Assembly (NCBI GenBank): GCA_001771985.1
Contig: MERG01000017.1
Location: forward strand, 1-33,732
Reading direction: 5' to 3'
Source: Betaproteobacteria bacterium RIFCSPLOWO2_12_FULL_62_13
GTDB lineage: Bacteria; Pseudomonadota; Gammaproteobacteria; Burkholderiales; SG8-41
Length of the DNA: 33,732 bases
Part shown: piece after piece, positions 1-9,279 of the stretch
Layout: every line of letters starts with the position of its first letter
Position numbering within the stretch: position 1 is the stretch's first letter
Translations under genes and position numbers: made by a program
Notes under the pieces: generated by a model
Databases searched by the model: none
Seen by the model: the letters and a program-made list of their open reading frames with translations, nothing else
What the model was told of the DNA's origin: nothing

Positions 1-2
1 TG

Positions 3-335
3 GTTCGCACCTACACCGCCTCGCTCACGCTGTATCGCGACCAGACCATCGACTACCGGCCGCTGAAACTTACCCCGAGAGATACCGACGTCATCGTGAA
101 ATCGGTGGTGAGGCAGTCACGCGGCGAGCCGATATCGGTCGATTACGCCATGGAGAAGACCGAGAGCGGCTGGAAGGTGTACGACGTCAAGCTCGCCGGC
201 ATCAGCCTGGTGGAGAATTATCGCAGCGCATTCAGCGCCGAAATCGAGAGGAGCGACATCGACGGGCTCATCAAGGCGCTTGCCGAGAAGAACCGCGCGC
301 TTGGCGGGAAAAAGAAGGCGACGGTGCAGACCTAG
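3..335 (+). CDS. mlaC: MlaC/Ttg2D-family phospholipid-binding protein, 3' part (5' end outside window)
   Basis: Open frame from base 3 (VRTYTASLTLYRDQTIDYRPLKL...) continues into ORF 96..335; C-terminal pattern 'PISVDYAMEKTESGWKVYDVKLAGISLVENYRSAFSAEIERSDIDGLIKAL' is typical of MlaC. Confidence 0.8.
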   Translation, partial: VRTYTASLTLYRDQTIDYRPLKLTPRDTDVIVKSVVRQSRGEPISVDYAMEKTESGWKVYDVKLAGISLVENYRSAFSAEIERSDIDGLIKALAEKNRALGGKKKATVQT

Positions 336-463
336 AATAAATAGGGACAATCGAGGTTGCCCAGGTCCAGCCGACAGGCCGTATTGACTGGACGGCGCAG
401 CCAGAGTCTACTGAATCGGAGCGCCCCCCGGTCGTCTTCGCAACAACTCTATACGAGGAGGAA

Positions 464-1441
464 ATGATGCGTCACGTCATATTCAACGCGGCCGTTGCTG
501 CGCTACTCGTCTTTGCCGCGAATTCGCTTGCACAAGATTATCCGGTGCGCCCGGTAAGGTTAGTGGCGCCCACTTCGCCTGGCGGCACCAGCGACTTTCT
601 CGGCCGCTTGCTTGCGCAGAAGTTGAGCAAAGCGCTCGGCCAGCAGGTCGTGGTGGAAAATCGTCCCGGCGCGAGCAGCATGATCGGCGCAGACTTCGTC
701 GCAAAAGCCGCGCCGGATGGTTACACGTTACTCATTTCGCCCGCCGCGCTTGCGATCAACCCGAGCATGTACGCAAAGATGCCGTTCAACACGCAGCGGG
801 ATCTGGCGCCGGTTTCGCTAATCGCGGAGGCGGGCAATGTGCTCGTCGTGCATCCGTCCCTGCCGGTGCGCAGCGTGAAGGAACTGATCACGCTTGCCAA
901 GAAGAAGCCGGGAAGTCTCGTGGCGGCATCGCCCGGACGGGGCGGGAGCCCGCACATGTCGGCCGAGTTGTTAAAGATCATGGCGGGCGTCGACCTTCTG
1001 ATCGTAGCCTACAAGGGCGGCGGCCCGGGCGTGATCGCGCTGATCTCAGGCGAGGTCTCGCTGATGTTCACGACGCCGCCTAGTGCGCTTGTCCACCTCA
1101 GGGCTGGAAAGCTGCGCGCCCTCGGTGTGACCACCAAGACCCGCATTCCGGCACTTCCAGACGTGCCTACCATCGACGAGGCCGCTTTGCCCGGTTACGA
1201 GGCGACGCAATGGTTCGGGCTGCTCGCCCCTGCCGGCACCCCGCGGCCCATAGTCGATCGCTTGTATCAGGAAACCGTTCGCGCGGTCCGCGCGGCAGAC
1301 ACGAAGGAGCGATTCGTGATCGAGGGTCTCGATCCGGTGGGCAGCAAGCCGGAGGAGTTCGCGGTTTATATTCATTCGGAACTCAACAAGTGGGCGAAGG
1401 TGATCAAGACAGCTGGAATCAAGCCGCAGGGTAGCCCCTGA
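464..1441 (+). CDS. Tripartite tricarboxylate transporter substrate-binding protein (TctC/Bug family)
   Basis: 325 aa, signal peptide, 'YPVRPVRLVAPTSPGGTSDFLGRLLAQKLSKALGQQVVVENRPGASSMIGADFVAKAAPDGYTLL' is a Bug family signature. Confidence 0.93.
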   Translation: MMRHVIFNAAVAALLVFAANSLAQDYPVRPVRLVAPTSPGGTSDFLGRLLAQKLSKALGQQVVVENRPGASSMIGADFVAKAAPDGYTLLISPAALAINPSMYAKMPFNTQRDLAPVSLIAEAGNVLVVHPSLPVRSVKELITLAKKKPGSLVAASPGRGGSPHMSAELLKIMAGVDLLIVAYKGGGPGVIALISGEVSLMFTTPPSALVHLRAGKLRALGVTTKTRIPALPDVPTIDEAALPGYEATQWFGLLAPAGTPRPIVDRLYQETVRAVRAADTKERFVIEGLDPVGSKPEEFAVYIHSELNKWAKVIKTAGIKPQGSP

Positions 1442-1619
1442 TCACGCCGGAGCTTGATCGTGCGCCGCATGCGCTGTCTTGCTGCCAGACGCGGGGATCC
1501 TCGCGCGCACGCAGCGAACCAAGATCCGAAAGTTGTTTTAGGCGAGATGAAGATGGTATAAGTCAAATCGGGCGTTGCACGAAATATCTTGTACGAATCA
1601 ACCCAGAAAGGAAGACCCC

Positions 1620-2225
1620 ATGGCGCGACTCGCCCCACTGCCAGTCGGCTCGGTTCCCGAGCTAAACGACGTTTTCCAGCAATACAAGGCTTCCGGGCAC
1701 TTCATTCCGAACAGCCAGCTTATTCTGCAGCGCAAGCCAAAGATCGTGCGGGCCGTCCGCGCGCTCAGCAGCGCCGTCTTCGATCCGCAAGGGGAAGTGA
1801 GCGTGGGCTTCAAGCGCCTGCTGGCCTATGTTGTTGCGCGCACTCACGGATGCCATTACTGAATGGCCCACAATGCCGGAGGGTCTCTCCGGTCTGGAAT
1901 CAAGGACGAGAAGCTCGCTGCTGTCTGGGAATATAAGACGAGTCCGCTCTTTACCGAAGCAGAGCGCGTGGCAATCGAGTTCTCCATCGCTGCTGCATCG
2001 CAGCCGAACGACGTTACCGACGAGTTGTTCGATCGTATGAAGAAGCACTGGACGGAAAGTGAAATCGTGGAAATAGTGGCGCTGGTCGCCTATTTCGGAT
2101 TCATGAACCGCTTCAATGACACTATGGCGACGCCGCTCGAGGAAGAGCCGGTAGAAGTGGCCGAAAAACACATCGCGGCGCACGGCTGGAAAATCGGCAA
2201 GCACGCGCCCGGGCCCATCGGGTAA
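1620..2225 (+). CDS. Carboxymuconolactone decarboxylase/AhpD-like protein, probable selenoprotein (Sec at codon 81, TGA 1860-1862)
   Basis: Same-frame ORFs 1575..1862 (ending ...RTHGCHY*) and 1863..2225 (MAHNAGG...) form one CMD/AhpD-like protein; the TGA sits where the second Cys of the CxxC-xxHN motif is expected (GCHY-U-MAHN). RBS-like AGAAAGGA upstream of ATG 1620. SECIS-like hairpin follows the TGA. Confidence 0.8.
1876..1892 (+). promoter_or_regulatory. Putative bacterial SECIS hairpin
   Basis: CCGGAG-GGTCT-CTCCGG: perfect 6-bp stem (plus a flanking G-U), 5-nt loop GGUCU, the same loop as E. coli fdhF SECIS; the GGU begins 19 nt after the TGA, close to the 18 nt in fdhF. Confidence 0.75.
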
Positions 2226-2335
2226 TTCGTCATTTCCATATTTTGCGTCTTCCGTAGTAGTCGCAGCCCGATGCCGCAGTAAGTCCTGGACCGCTTCTCC
2301 GGTCTTATTTGGTGGGGGATCTTTTGTTCGCCACC

Positions 2336-2611
2336 ATGGATGTTTCGAGCAATGCAAGGACCGGCTTTATGATGAAGTATTTCACTCCGCTTCCCATTTC
2401 CGCGCTTGCAGCCAGGGCTTGTTTTCGGCGCCCTGCCCAGACTTTGCCGGTGCCTGTCGCGCTGGACAGTCCTGCTGTGAACACTATGACCGATTTCAAG
2501 CGGGTGCCCCGCGTCACGATCGACCCCCAGGCGGCCATAGACGACGCAAACCGGAAAATGATCGAATCACGAGCGCGCTACGCCGCACGCATTGGCTTTC
2601 TAGTTTCGTGA
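2336..2611 (+). pseudogene. Truncated CBS-domain protein fragment
   Basis: ORF segment 'SPAVNTMTDFKRVPRVTIDPQAAIDDANRKMIESRAR' resembles the start of a CBS domain, then reads into unrelated sequence and stops. Confidence 0.45.
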
Positions 2612-2760
2612 GGGATGGCGGCGGCGATCGGCACCCGGTCCCATGCGAACGGCTGTCTTAAAGGCCTTGCTGAAAGCCGCTTCCGACTGATAACCGACCT
2701 GTCCGGCGATTGCGCCGGTGCCCAGGCGCGGTTCGCTCAAACTAGCTCGGCTATTTCGCC
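2603..2760 (-). pseudogene. AraC-family regulator C-terminal fragment
   Basis: Minus-strand ORF contains 'SEPRLGTGAIAGQVGYQSEAAFSKAFKTAVRMGPGADRRR', matching the second HTH of AraC proteins, without the rest of the gene. Confidence 0.5.
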
Positions 2761-2947
2761 GGACCGATAACGTGTCGGGGCCGGGCGCTTCTGCCTTAAT
2801 ACCTGCGTGAAGTTTGATATTGATCAAGTTTTCGCCGAAATTGTTCCGTAGACTGGGTGGTGTATACGGCCGTCCGGTGCGTTCCGGCAGCGGCATCAAT
2901 GCTTGCGGTGGAGGTGGCCGCATATGTTCAACCGGTGAAGGGCGTCG

Positions 2948-5020
2948 ATGCGATTTCCCCGACTCAAGGGACTGTCCTTCAAAATCTATATTGCGTTTCT
3001 TATCGCCGCCGCGGTGCCGGTGACGGTAGCTGGGTTGGTCGGCATTCATTACGCGCTGGAGGCGCTCAAGAACGAAACGCTGCTTCACCTCGAACACGAA
3101 GTCTCGAGCCGGGCGGCGAGTTTAGGGCAGTTCTTCGATCAGGTGACCGGCGAGCTCCTCCTGCTGTCGAACACCCCTGTGGTAAACGACCTCGCCAACT
3201 CGATTGGCGGCACCATCCAGCTCGCGCCGGCCGTGGCGGGCGAGCGCGTCGAGCGACTGTTCACCGGTTTTGTTCGCGCCTATCCATACGTGTACCAGGT
3301 GCGATTTCTCGGCACCGACGGCATGGAGATCGTGCGGGTCGATCAGCGCGGGGAGCGGCCGTACGTCGTTCCGCCCGAGGCTTTGCAGGACAAATCCGAC
3401 CGCTACTACGTGCACGAGGGGCTGGAGCACGAGCCCGGCCAAGTATACGTCTCGCCGCTCGACCTGAACGTGGAGCATGGCAAGATCGAGGAACCCGAGC
3501 GTCCGGTGATCCGCTTCGCGACACCGATCGCGGACCGCACGGGCCAAAAGCGCGGCCTTCTCATCATCAACTTGCACGCCGAGTTCATGCTCGGCCAGAT
3601 CCAGGAGATGGCCGGCTTGCGCGGCGGCAGCGCTTACCTGTTCGATCGCGGCGGTTTCTTCGTGTCGCGCTTGGCGGACTCACCGGTCGAGCCGTCGGCG
3701 CTGCGCATGCAGTCGGTCGAGGCGCTGGCGGCGAGCTTCACGCGACCGCTGCTGGCGAACATCCTGCGGGGTGCGAATGGCACCAAAGTACTCGGCGAGC
3801 TGATCGTCGCGTACGCACCGATTCAGATCGGCCGCACGCTAGCCGAGCGCAGCGACAGCTCTATGGAGTGGGCGATCGCCTCGGCGTTTCCGCGCAAGAA
3901 GCTATTCGAAGCAGTGTTCAATCTGTATCTGCTCTACGGCGTGCTCGCGCTGTACCTCGCGGCTACGGCGGTCGGTGGCTACGCCCTGTCGCGCCATCTG
4001 CTGCGGCCGCTGTCATCGCTCAGCCGCGAGACCGAGGAGATCGCGCGCGGCAACTTCTCGCATCGCGTCGAGATCCGAGGCCGTGACGAGATCGCGGATC
4101 TTGGAAGACGGTTTAACGAAATGGCAGGGCGGTTGGAGCAGTCGTACTGTTCGCTCGAGGCGCAGAAGGGGCGCCTCGAGGAGGAGGTGAAGGCGCGGAC
4201 AGTACAGCTCGAGCGCGAGCAGGAGGCACGCCGTGAACTCGACCGGCAGATGTTCCAGATGGAGAAGATAAGCACGCTCGGCGAGCTGGCGATGGGCGTG
4301 GCGCACGAGATTGGCAACCCGCTGGCGGGGATGAAGGCCGTCACACAAATGCTGAAGGAGGAGGAAGGCGTACCGGAGCGTGCGCGCGAGTACCTGGGGC
4401 GAATCGAGGGCGAGATCAACCGGCTCTCGGGCTTCCTGCAGACGTTCCGCGGTTTCGCCGCGCCGCAGGCGACGCATCCGGTTCCATGCCCCGTGGAACA
4501 CGTGCTGGACGATGTGCTTCTCTGGACACGCAAGGAGGCGCGCACGCGCCGCGTGACAATCGATTACGCCGCGTGCCGGGAACAGGTGCCGGAGCTGTTC
4601 GCAGATCCCGGCCAACTCAAGCAGGTACTGCTCAATCTCCTGATCAACGCGATCCAGGCGATGCCCGGAGGCGGGCGGATCGAGATCGGAATGTGCGCGC
4701 GTCCCGGGGATTTGGGCGCCGCGCTGCCGCGCATGCGCTTTTGCGTGCGGGACAACGGCCCGGGCATCGCGCCCGAAGTGCTGCCGCGCATCTTTGATCC
4801 TTTCTATACGACGCGGCCGGACGGGTCGGGCCTGGGGCTTGCCGTGGTGAAGAAGATCGCGCTGCAGCACGGTGCCGATATCCATGTAGAAAGCGAACCG
4901 GGGCGGGGCACGCGCTTCGAGATCGCGTGGCCGGTGGCGCAGCCGCGGCGCGTGCCACCATCCGAGCGCGGTGAACACGGTGCCCGCGCGAAACACTGCC
5001 CGGAACTGACGCATGCCTGA
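2948..5020 (+). CDS. Membrane sensor histidine kinase (periplasmic sensor domain, HAMP, HisKA, HATPase)
   Basis: 690 aa; 'ETEEIARGNFSHRVEIRGRDEIADLGRRFNEMA' HAMP, 'MGVAHEIGNPLAGMKAV' H-box, 'DNGPGIAPEVLPRIFDPFYTTRPDGSGLGLAVVKKI' ATPase motifs. Confidence 0.95.
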   Translation: MRFPRLKGLSFKIYIAFLIAAAVPVTVAGLVGIHYALEALKNETLLHLEHEVSSRAASLGQFFDQVTGELLLLSNTPVVNDLANSIGGTIQLAPAVAGERVERLFTGFVRAYPYVYQVRFLGTDGMEIVRVDQRGERPYVVPPEALQDKSDRYYVHEGLEHEPGQVYVSPLDLNVEHGKIEEPERPVIRFATPIADRTGQKRGLLIINLHAEFMLGQIQEMAGLRGGSAYLFDRGGFFVSRLADSPVEPSALRMQSVEALAASFTRPLLANILRGANGTKVLGELIVAYAPIQIGRTLAERSDSSMEWAIASAFPRKKLFEAVFNLYLLYGVLALYLAATAVGGYALSRHLLRPLSSLSRETEEIARGNFSHRVEIRGRDEIADLGRRFNEMAGRLEQSYCSLEAQKGRLEEEVKARTVQLEREQEARRELDRQMFQMEKISTLGELAMGVAHEIGNPLAGMKAVTQMLKEEEGVPERAREYLGRIEGEINRLSGFLQTFRGFAAPQATHPVPCPVEHVLDDVLLWTRKEARTRRVTIDYAACREQVPELFADPGQLKQVLLNLLINAIQAMPGGGRIEIGMCARPGDLGAALPRMRFCVRDNGPGIAPEVLPRIFDPFYTTRPDGSGLGLAVVKKIALQHGADIHVESEPGRGTRFEIAWPVAQPRRVPPSERGEHGARAKHCPELTHA

Positions 5021-6398
5021 GCGCATTCTGGTCGTCGAGGACGACTCGACCATCCGCGTGACGCTGGGGGAGGTGCTCGGCAAGCTCGGCCACGAGATCG
5101 ATCAGGCCGATACCGGCGCCGCGGCGCTCGAGCTGTTCCGCGCGCGCGATTACGACTTGGTGCTGCTCGACTTGCGGCTGCCCGACCTGAGCGGGCTCGA
5201 GGTGCTGAAGCAAATGCGCGAGAGCGACGAGCAGGCGCTCGTCGTGGTGATGACGGCATACCCCGAGGTTCGCACGGCCATCGCGAGCGTCAAGGCTGGC
5301 GCCTACGACTACCTCAACAAGCCTTTCGAGCTCGATGACCTGAGAGAGCTTGTCAAGCGCGCGCTTGAGACGCGCCGGCTGCGAAGGGAAGTCGCACGCC
5401 TGAGTGTCAGCGCGGCCCGCGCCGCCCCGGTCGAAGGCATGGTCGGTTCGAGCACCGCGTTCGCCGCGGCGCTGGAAGTGACGCGCAAGATCGCCGCCGC
5501 CGGCCGCGTGCCGGTGCTGATCCGCGGCGAGTCCGGTACCGGCAAGGAGCGCATCGCCCAGGCGATCCACGCGCTCAGTCCGCGCGCCGCCGGCCCGTGG
5601 GTGACGCTCAACTGCTCGGCGCTCGCCGAAGGGCTGCTCGAATCCGAGATGTTCGGTCACGAAAAGGGCGCTTTCACCGACGCGAAGACGATGAAGCCGG
5701 GGCTGCTGGAGCTCGCGAACGGCGGAACGCTGTTCCTCGACGAAATCGGCGACCTCGCGCTCGCGCTGCAGCCGAAGCTGCTGCGCGCGCTGGAGACGCA
5801 GACCTTCCGCCGCGTCGGCGGGCAAAAGGAGGTGCGCGTCGACGTGCGCTTCGTCGCCGCGACTAACCGTGATCTGGAAGCGATGGTGCGCACGGGGACG
5901 TTCCGCGAGGACCTGTACTACCGGCTCAACGTCGGCTCGATCGACGTGCCGCCGCTGAGAGAGCGCCGCGCGGACATCCTCGCGCTGGCGCGCCATTTTC
6001 TCGCCGAGGCGGCGAGAACGATGGGCCTTGCCGAACCGCGGCTCGATGGTGCCGTGCAACCACTGCTGGAGAGTTACTCATGGCCCGGCAACGCAAGGGA
6101 GCTGCGCAACGTCATGGAACGCGCGCTCATTCTCTCGGGCGGGGCGCCGATCCTCGCGCTGCACCTGCCGCGCGAGATATCGAGCCGGGCTTCCGACCGC
6201 GGCGGGGCGGAGCCGGGGCTCGTCCCCTTGGAGGAAATCGAGCGCCGCCACATCCGGCGCGTGCTGGAGGCCTGCGGCGGCAACAAGACGCAGGCCGCGA
6301 AGCTGCTGGGCATCACCCGCCTCACGCTTCGCAACAAGGTCAACGAATACGGCTGGCAGGAGTTCATCGAGCGCGGCGAGCCGGGGGCCGGGCGCTGA
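5013..6398 (+). CDS. Sigma54-dependent response regulator (NtrC family: REC, AAA+, Fis-type HTH)
   Basis: 'ILVVEDDSTIRVTLGEVL' receiver; 'GESGTGKE' Walker A; 'GAFTDA' sigma54-contact loop; C-terminal 'EACGGNKTQAAKLLGITRLTLRNKVNEYG' HTH. Overlaps the kinase gene by 8 nt. Confidence 0.96.
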   Translation: MPERILVVEDDSTIRVTLGEVLGKLGHEIDQADTGAAALELFRARDYDLVLLDLRLPDLSGLEVLKQMRESDEQALVVVMTAYPEVRTAIASVKAGAYDYLNKPFELDDLRELVKRALETRRLRREVARLSVSAARAAPVEGMVGSSTAFAAALEVTRKIAAAGRVPVLIRGESGTGKERIAQAIHALSPRAAGPWVTLNCSALAEGLLESEMFGHEKGAFTDAKTMKPGLLELANGGTLFLDEIGDLALALQPKLLRALETQTFRRVGGQKEVRVDVRFVAATNRDLEAMVRTGTFREDLYYRLNVGSIDVPPLRERRADILALARHFLAEAARTMGLAEPRLDGAVQPLLESYSWPGNARELRNVMERALILSGGAPILALHLPREISSRASDRGGAEPGLVPLEEIERRHIRRVLEACGGNKTQAAKLLGITRLTLRNKVNEYGWQEFIERGEPGAGR

Positions 6399-6408
6399 GC
6401 CGCGCCGC

Positions 6409-6450
6409 AGGTTATTTTCTAGCCGCGCCGGTTAATTTCTGACCGCCGAC
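6409..6450. repeat. Short tandem degenerate repeat, possibly an IS21-type end remnant
   Basis: GCAGGTTATTTTCTAGCCGCGCC-GGTTAATTTCTGACCGCCG: two degenerate copies of GGTTAnTTTCTnnCCGC. IS assignment is by resemblance only. Confidence 0.25.
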
Positions 6451-6682
6451 CCGGGGCCGATCCGGCCGCCACGCACCGTGCGCGCCCGGGCATGAATTCT
6501 GCGATGCACCGCTTCGCTTGGATCATGGTGGAGCGGCCGCTCGCCCCAACAGCAGAATCTCTTGTCGCCCGCGGCGGGCATCGCCGCGCTGAAGGGAACC
6601 TGGAAAAGGGGTTCTCAAGATCTCCCTGCTGCTCGCGGGCACGCATTTCGTCGCGCAGTGACGGGCATCCGTCCTACGTGCG

Positions 6683-6781
6683 GCCGATTATCGCGCGCTG
6701 CCACTCATGGGCGATCGCGTCGCGGTGTGGATCGTCGCCGAGCTTCACCTGATGTTCGCCGCGTTCGTGCTCGGCGTGCCG
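6683..6781 (+). pseudogene. Relic of the N-terminal part of a CydA-like gene
   Basis: Translation 'ADYRALPLMGDRVAVWIVAELHLMFAAFVLGVP' aligns without gaps to 'ADYPQIAGVNGRVAVWLAAQLHLWFAAFVLAVP' of the CydA-like protein at 30952..32778; 27 nt at 6755-6781 are identical to 23912-23938. Confidence 0.75.
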
Positions 6782-6783
6782 GT

Positions 6784-6865
6784 CCGTGAAATAGTGAAAG
6801 ACGGCGACGGTGAGGAGCGTGAGGCCGACAATCAGCGGATAGCGAAGCGCTCGGTGGACGATCAC
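6784..6865 (-). pseudogene. Fragment of the N-terminus of a membrane protein (possibly a sensor kinase)
   Basis: Minus-strand 'MIVHRALRYPLIVGLTLLTVAVFHYFTD' is a plausible signal-anchor start that runs directly into the CydA relic at ~6783. Confidence 0.4.
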
Positions 6866-7142
6866 CCAACGGCGCTCAAGCGGAAGTGGGGGCGGCGCTG
6901 CCGATCACCAGCAAACCTCGCACTGCCGCGCCTCAGCGGCGTCCAGGAACGATGCAACGGATCGGACACAAGGCGCTGACGAGGCGCGGCAGCGAGGCGG
7001 AACGATCTCTTCCATTGTCTTGCTGATTGTCTTGGAGTCGGAACATCATCCCTTCACTCCCCGCGCCGATACTCTACTGTCAACCTGACGCAATTACTTT
7101 TCTTTTCAGCAGCTAAAGGGAATTCAGATGCGGCTTCCCGTA

Positions 7143-7158
7143 TGGCATAGATATTGCG
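7143..7158 (+). promoter_or_regulatory. Sigma54 (-24/-12) promoter upstream of the UspA/PCP_red-radical SAM-HemY genes
   Basis: TGGCATAGATATTGCG matches TGGCAYrNNNNTTGCw with correct GG-GC spacing. Confidence 0.7.
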
Positions 7159-7284
7159 GCACGGCTATCGGAATAGAACATATGCCGTGCAGAAGCTTGC
7201 GCCAGCAGTGCTTCCGAAGTGGGGCAGTGCCGCCCCAGAGCGGCCGGCCCCAGCGCCACCTTCTCAGACAATTGGGGGTCGTCC

Positions 7285-9261
7285 ATGCGTGCAATAGCTG
7301 AACCGAGCGACGCCTTGCCCCAGCCTCTGCCGGCGTATGGCTCGATCCTGCTGGCTGCGGATGCCTCCGACCATGCCAATCGGGGCGCGCTCGAGGCTGC
7401 CACGCTTGCCGCTCTGTGGCGGGCCCGGGTGACGGGGATCCACGTCTACGCCGCGAAAATGCACGACTTGCGCTTTCGCCAGATGGAAGGCGGGCTGCCC
7501 GAGCAGTTTCGCGAAGAGCGCGAGCTCGAGCGCCAGCGCGACGTGCACGACGACCTGATCGCCCGGGGGCTCTCGATCGTCGCCGGTTCCTATCTCGATC
7601 AGGTGGCGCGGGTCTGCCAAGCGCAGGGAGTGCGCTTTTCGCCGTCCGCCGCGGAGGGGAAGAACTACCGCGAGCTCGTGACAGCGGCCAACAGCGGAAG
7701 CTACGACCTGCTGGTTCTCGGGGCACTCGGGCTCGGGGCCGTCGAGGGCAGCCGTCTGGGCAGCGTAACCCACAGGGTCGTGCGCCGCTCGGCCATCGAC
7801 GCGCTGGTCATCCGCGATCCTCAGCGCGCCCTCGCCGAGGGCCCGATCGTGGTCGGAGTTGACGGCTCGCGCCATGCCTACGGCGGCCTGCTCACGGCCT
7901 TGTCGCTGGCGAGCCGCTGGCAGGGGCCGGTCAAGGTGGTTGCCGCATTCGATCCGTATTACCACTACGTCGCCTTCAACCGTATCGCCGGAGTCCTCTC
8001 AGAGCAGGCGGGCAAGGTCTTTCGCTTCCAGGAGCAGGAGAGGCTTCACGAGGAGATCATCGACTCCGGCTTGGCAAAGATCTACGAGGGGCATCTTAGG
8101 GTCGCCCGTTCCATTGCCGCTGAGTACGCCACCGAGCTGGAGACCGAATTGCTGGACGGTAAGCCTCATGACGCCATCGAGCGCTACCTGCGCCAAGTCA
8201 AGCCCTCGCTGCTCGTCATCGGCAAACTGGGCATCCATGCCGACCCTGAACTCGACATCGGTGGCAACGCGGAGAACCTGCTGCGCAACGCGCCGTGCGC
8301 GGTGCTGCTGAGCCAGCGTCAATACCAGCCTTCGGTCGACCGACTGGCCGCAGTGACAACCTCCTGGACGCGCGAGGCGGAGGAACGGATGGAACGGGTG
8401 CCCGCGTTTGCGCGCGAGATGGCGCGCATGGCGATCTTGCGATATGCCCAGGAACGCGGGCATACCGTGATCACCGCGCGCCTTGCCGATGAAGCGACAA
8501 TGCGCATGTGTCCGCATGCCGCGCGGGTGATGCAGAACGTCGGCGCCACGCACGACGCGGGGCGGCGCGATCGCGCACCGGAGCACGAGGCGGCGCCCGC
8601 CTGGAGCGCCGACGCCGCCGAACTGGTTGCTTCCGTGAGCGATGAATCGATACGCAGAAACCTGACCCTGCGGGCGGAAAAGAAGGCCCGCCAGCAGGGC
8701 GAACGGCTGGTCGGTGCCGAGCACGTGCGCGCATTCATGGGTGAAGTAACGCTCGAAATCGCCCAGGCGGTCCTCGGGCGTGAGGAGACCGGGGCCGAGC
8801 AGGGCGCGGACCGCGTTCCTCGCGGCAGGAGCCGCTCGCCGACGCCGGCGCAGCCCCCCGAGCCGATGACATGGTCAGCGGCGGCGGAGGCGCGCATGCA
8901 CCGGGTCCCGGACGGCTTCATGCGCGATCTCACGCGGGAGCGCATCGAGGCCTTCGCGCGCCGCCGAGGCGTGCGCGAGATCACTCCTGAGCTGATCGAG
9001 GAGAAATATGCGGAATGGGGCTCGGGCTCCGAGAAGCAGACTATCCAACTCGCCTGGACCGCGGAGATGCTGGCGCGGGTCGAGCGCATACCGGTCTTCG
9101 TGCGCGGGATGGTCATCATGGAGGTGGAGCGCTGCGCCCGCGAGATGCGCGCCGATACGGTCACTGCCGAGGTGCTGGAGCGCGCGAGCCGGGCATGGGC
9201 GAGCCACGGCGGCTTTCACTCCGAGAGCAACCCCGGCCAGTATTCCTCTGGCGCAGAGTAA
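7285..9261 (+). CDS. Double UspA-domain protein with four C-terminal PCP_red-like repeats
   Basis: Two Usp domains ('ILLAADASDHANRGALEAA', 'IVVGVDGSRHAYGGLLTA'), then four repeats beginning W-(S/T)-x-(E/D/A): WTREAEERMERVPAFAREMAR..., WSADAAELVASVSDESIRR..., WSAAAEARMHRVPDGFMRDLTR..., WTAEMLARVERIPVFVRGMVI.... The start may instead be at 7219. Confidence 0.85.
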   Translation: MRAIAEPSDALPQPLPAYGSILLAADASDHANRGALEAATLAALWRARVTGIHVYAAKMHDLRFRQMEGGLPEQFREERELERQRDVHDDLIARGLSIVAGSYLDQVARVCQAQGVRFSPSAAEGKNYRELVTAANSGSYDLLVLGALGLGAVEGSRLGSVTHRVVRRSAIDALVIRDPQRALAEGPIVVGVDGSRHAYGGLLTALSLASRWQGPVKVVAAFDPYYHYVAFNRIAGVLSEQAGKVFRFQEQERLHEEIIDSGLAKIYEGHLRVARSIAAEYATELETELLDGKPHDAIERYLRQVKPSLLVIGKLGIHADPELDIGGNAENLLRNAPCAVLLSQRQYQPSVDRLAAVTTSWTREAEERMERVPAFAREMARMAILRYAQERGHTVITARLADEATMRMCPHAARVMQNVGATHDAGRRDRAPEHEAAPAWSADAAELVASVSDESIRRNLTLRAEKKARQQGERLVGAEHVRAFMGEVTLEIAQAVLGREETGAEQGADRVPRGRSRSPTPAQPPEPMTWSAAAEARMHRVPDGFMRDLTRERIEAFARRRGVREITPELIEEKYAEWGSGSEKQTIQLAWTAEMLARVERIPVFVRGMVIMEVERCAREMRADTVTAEVLERASRAWASHGGFHSESNPGQYSSGAE

Positions 9262-9279
9262 GAAAGCGGTCGTTCGCAC

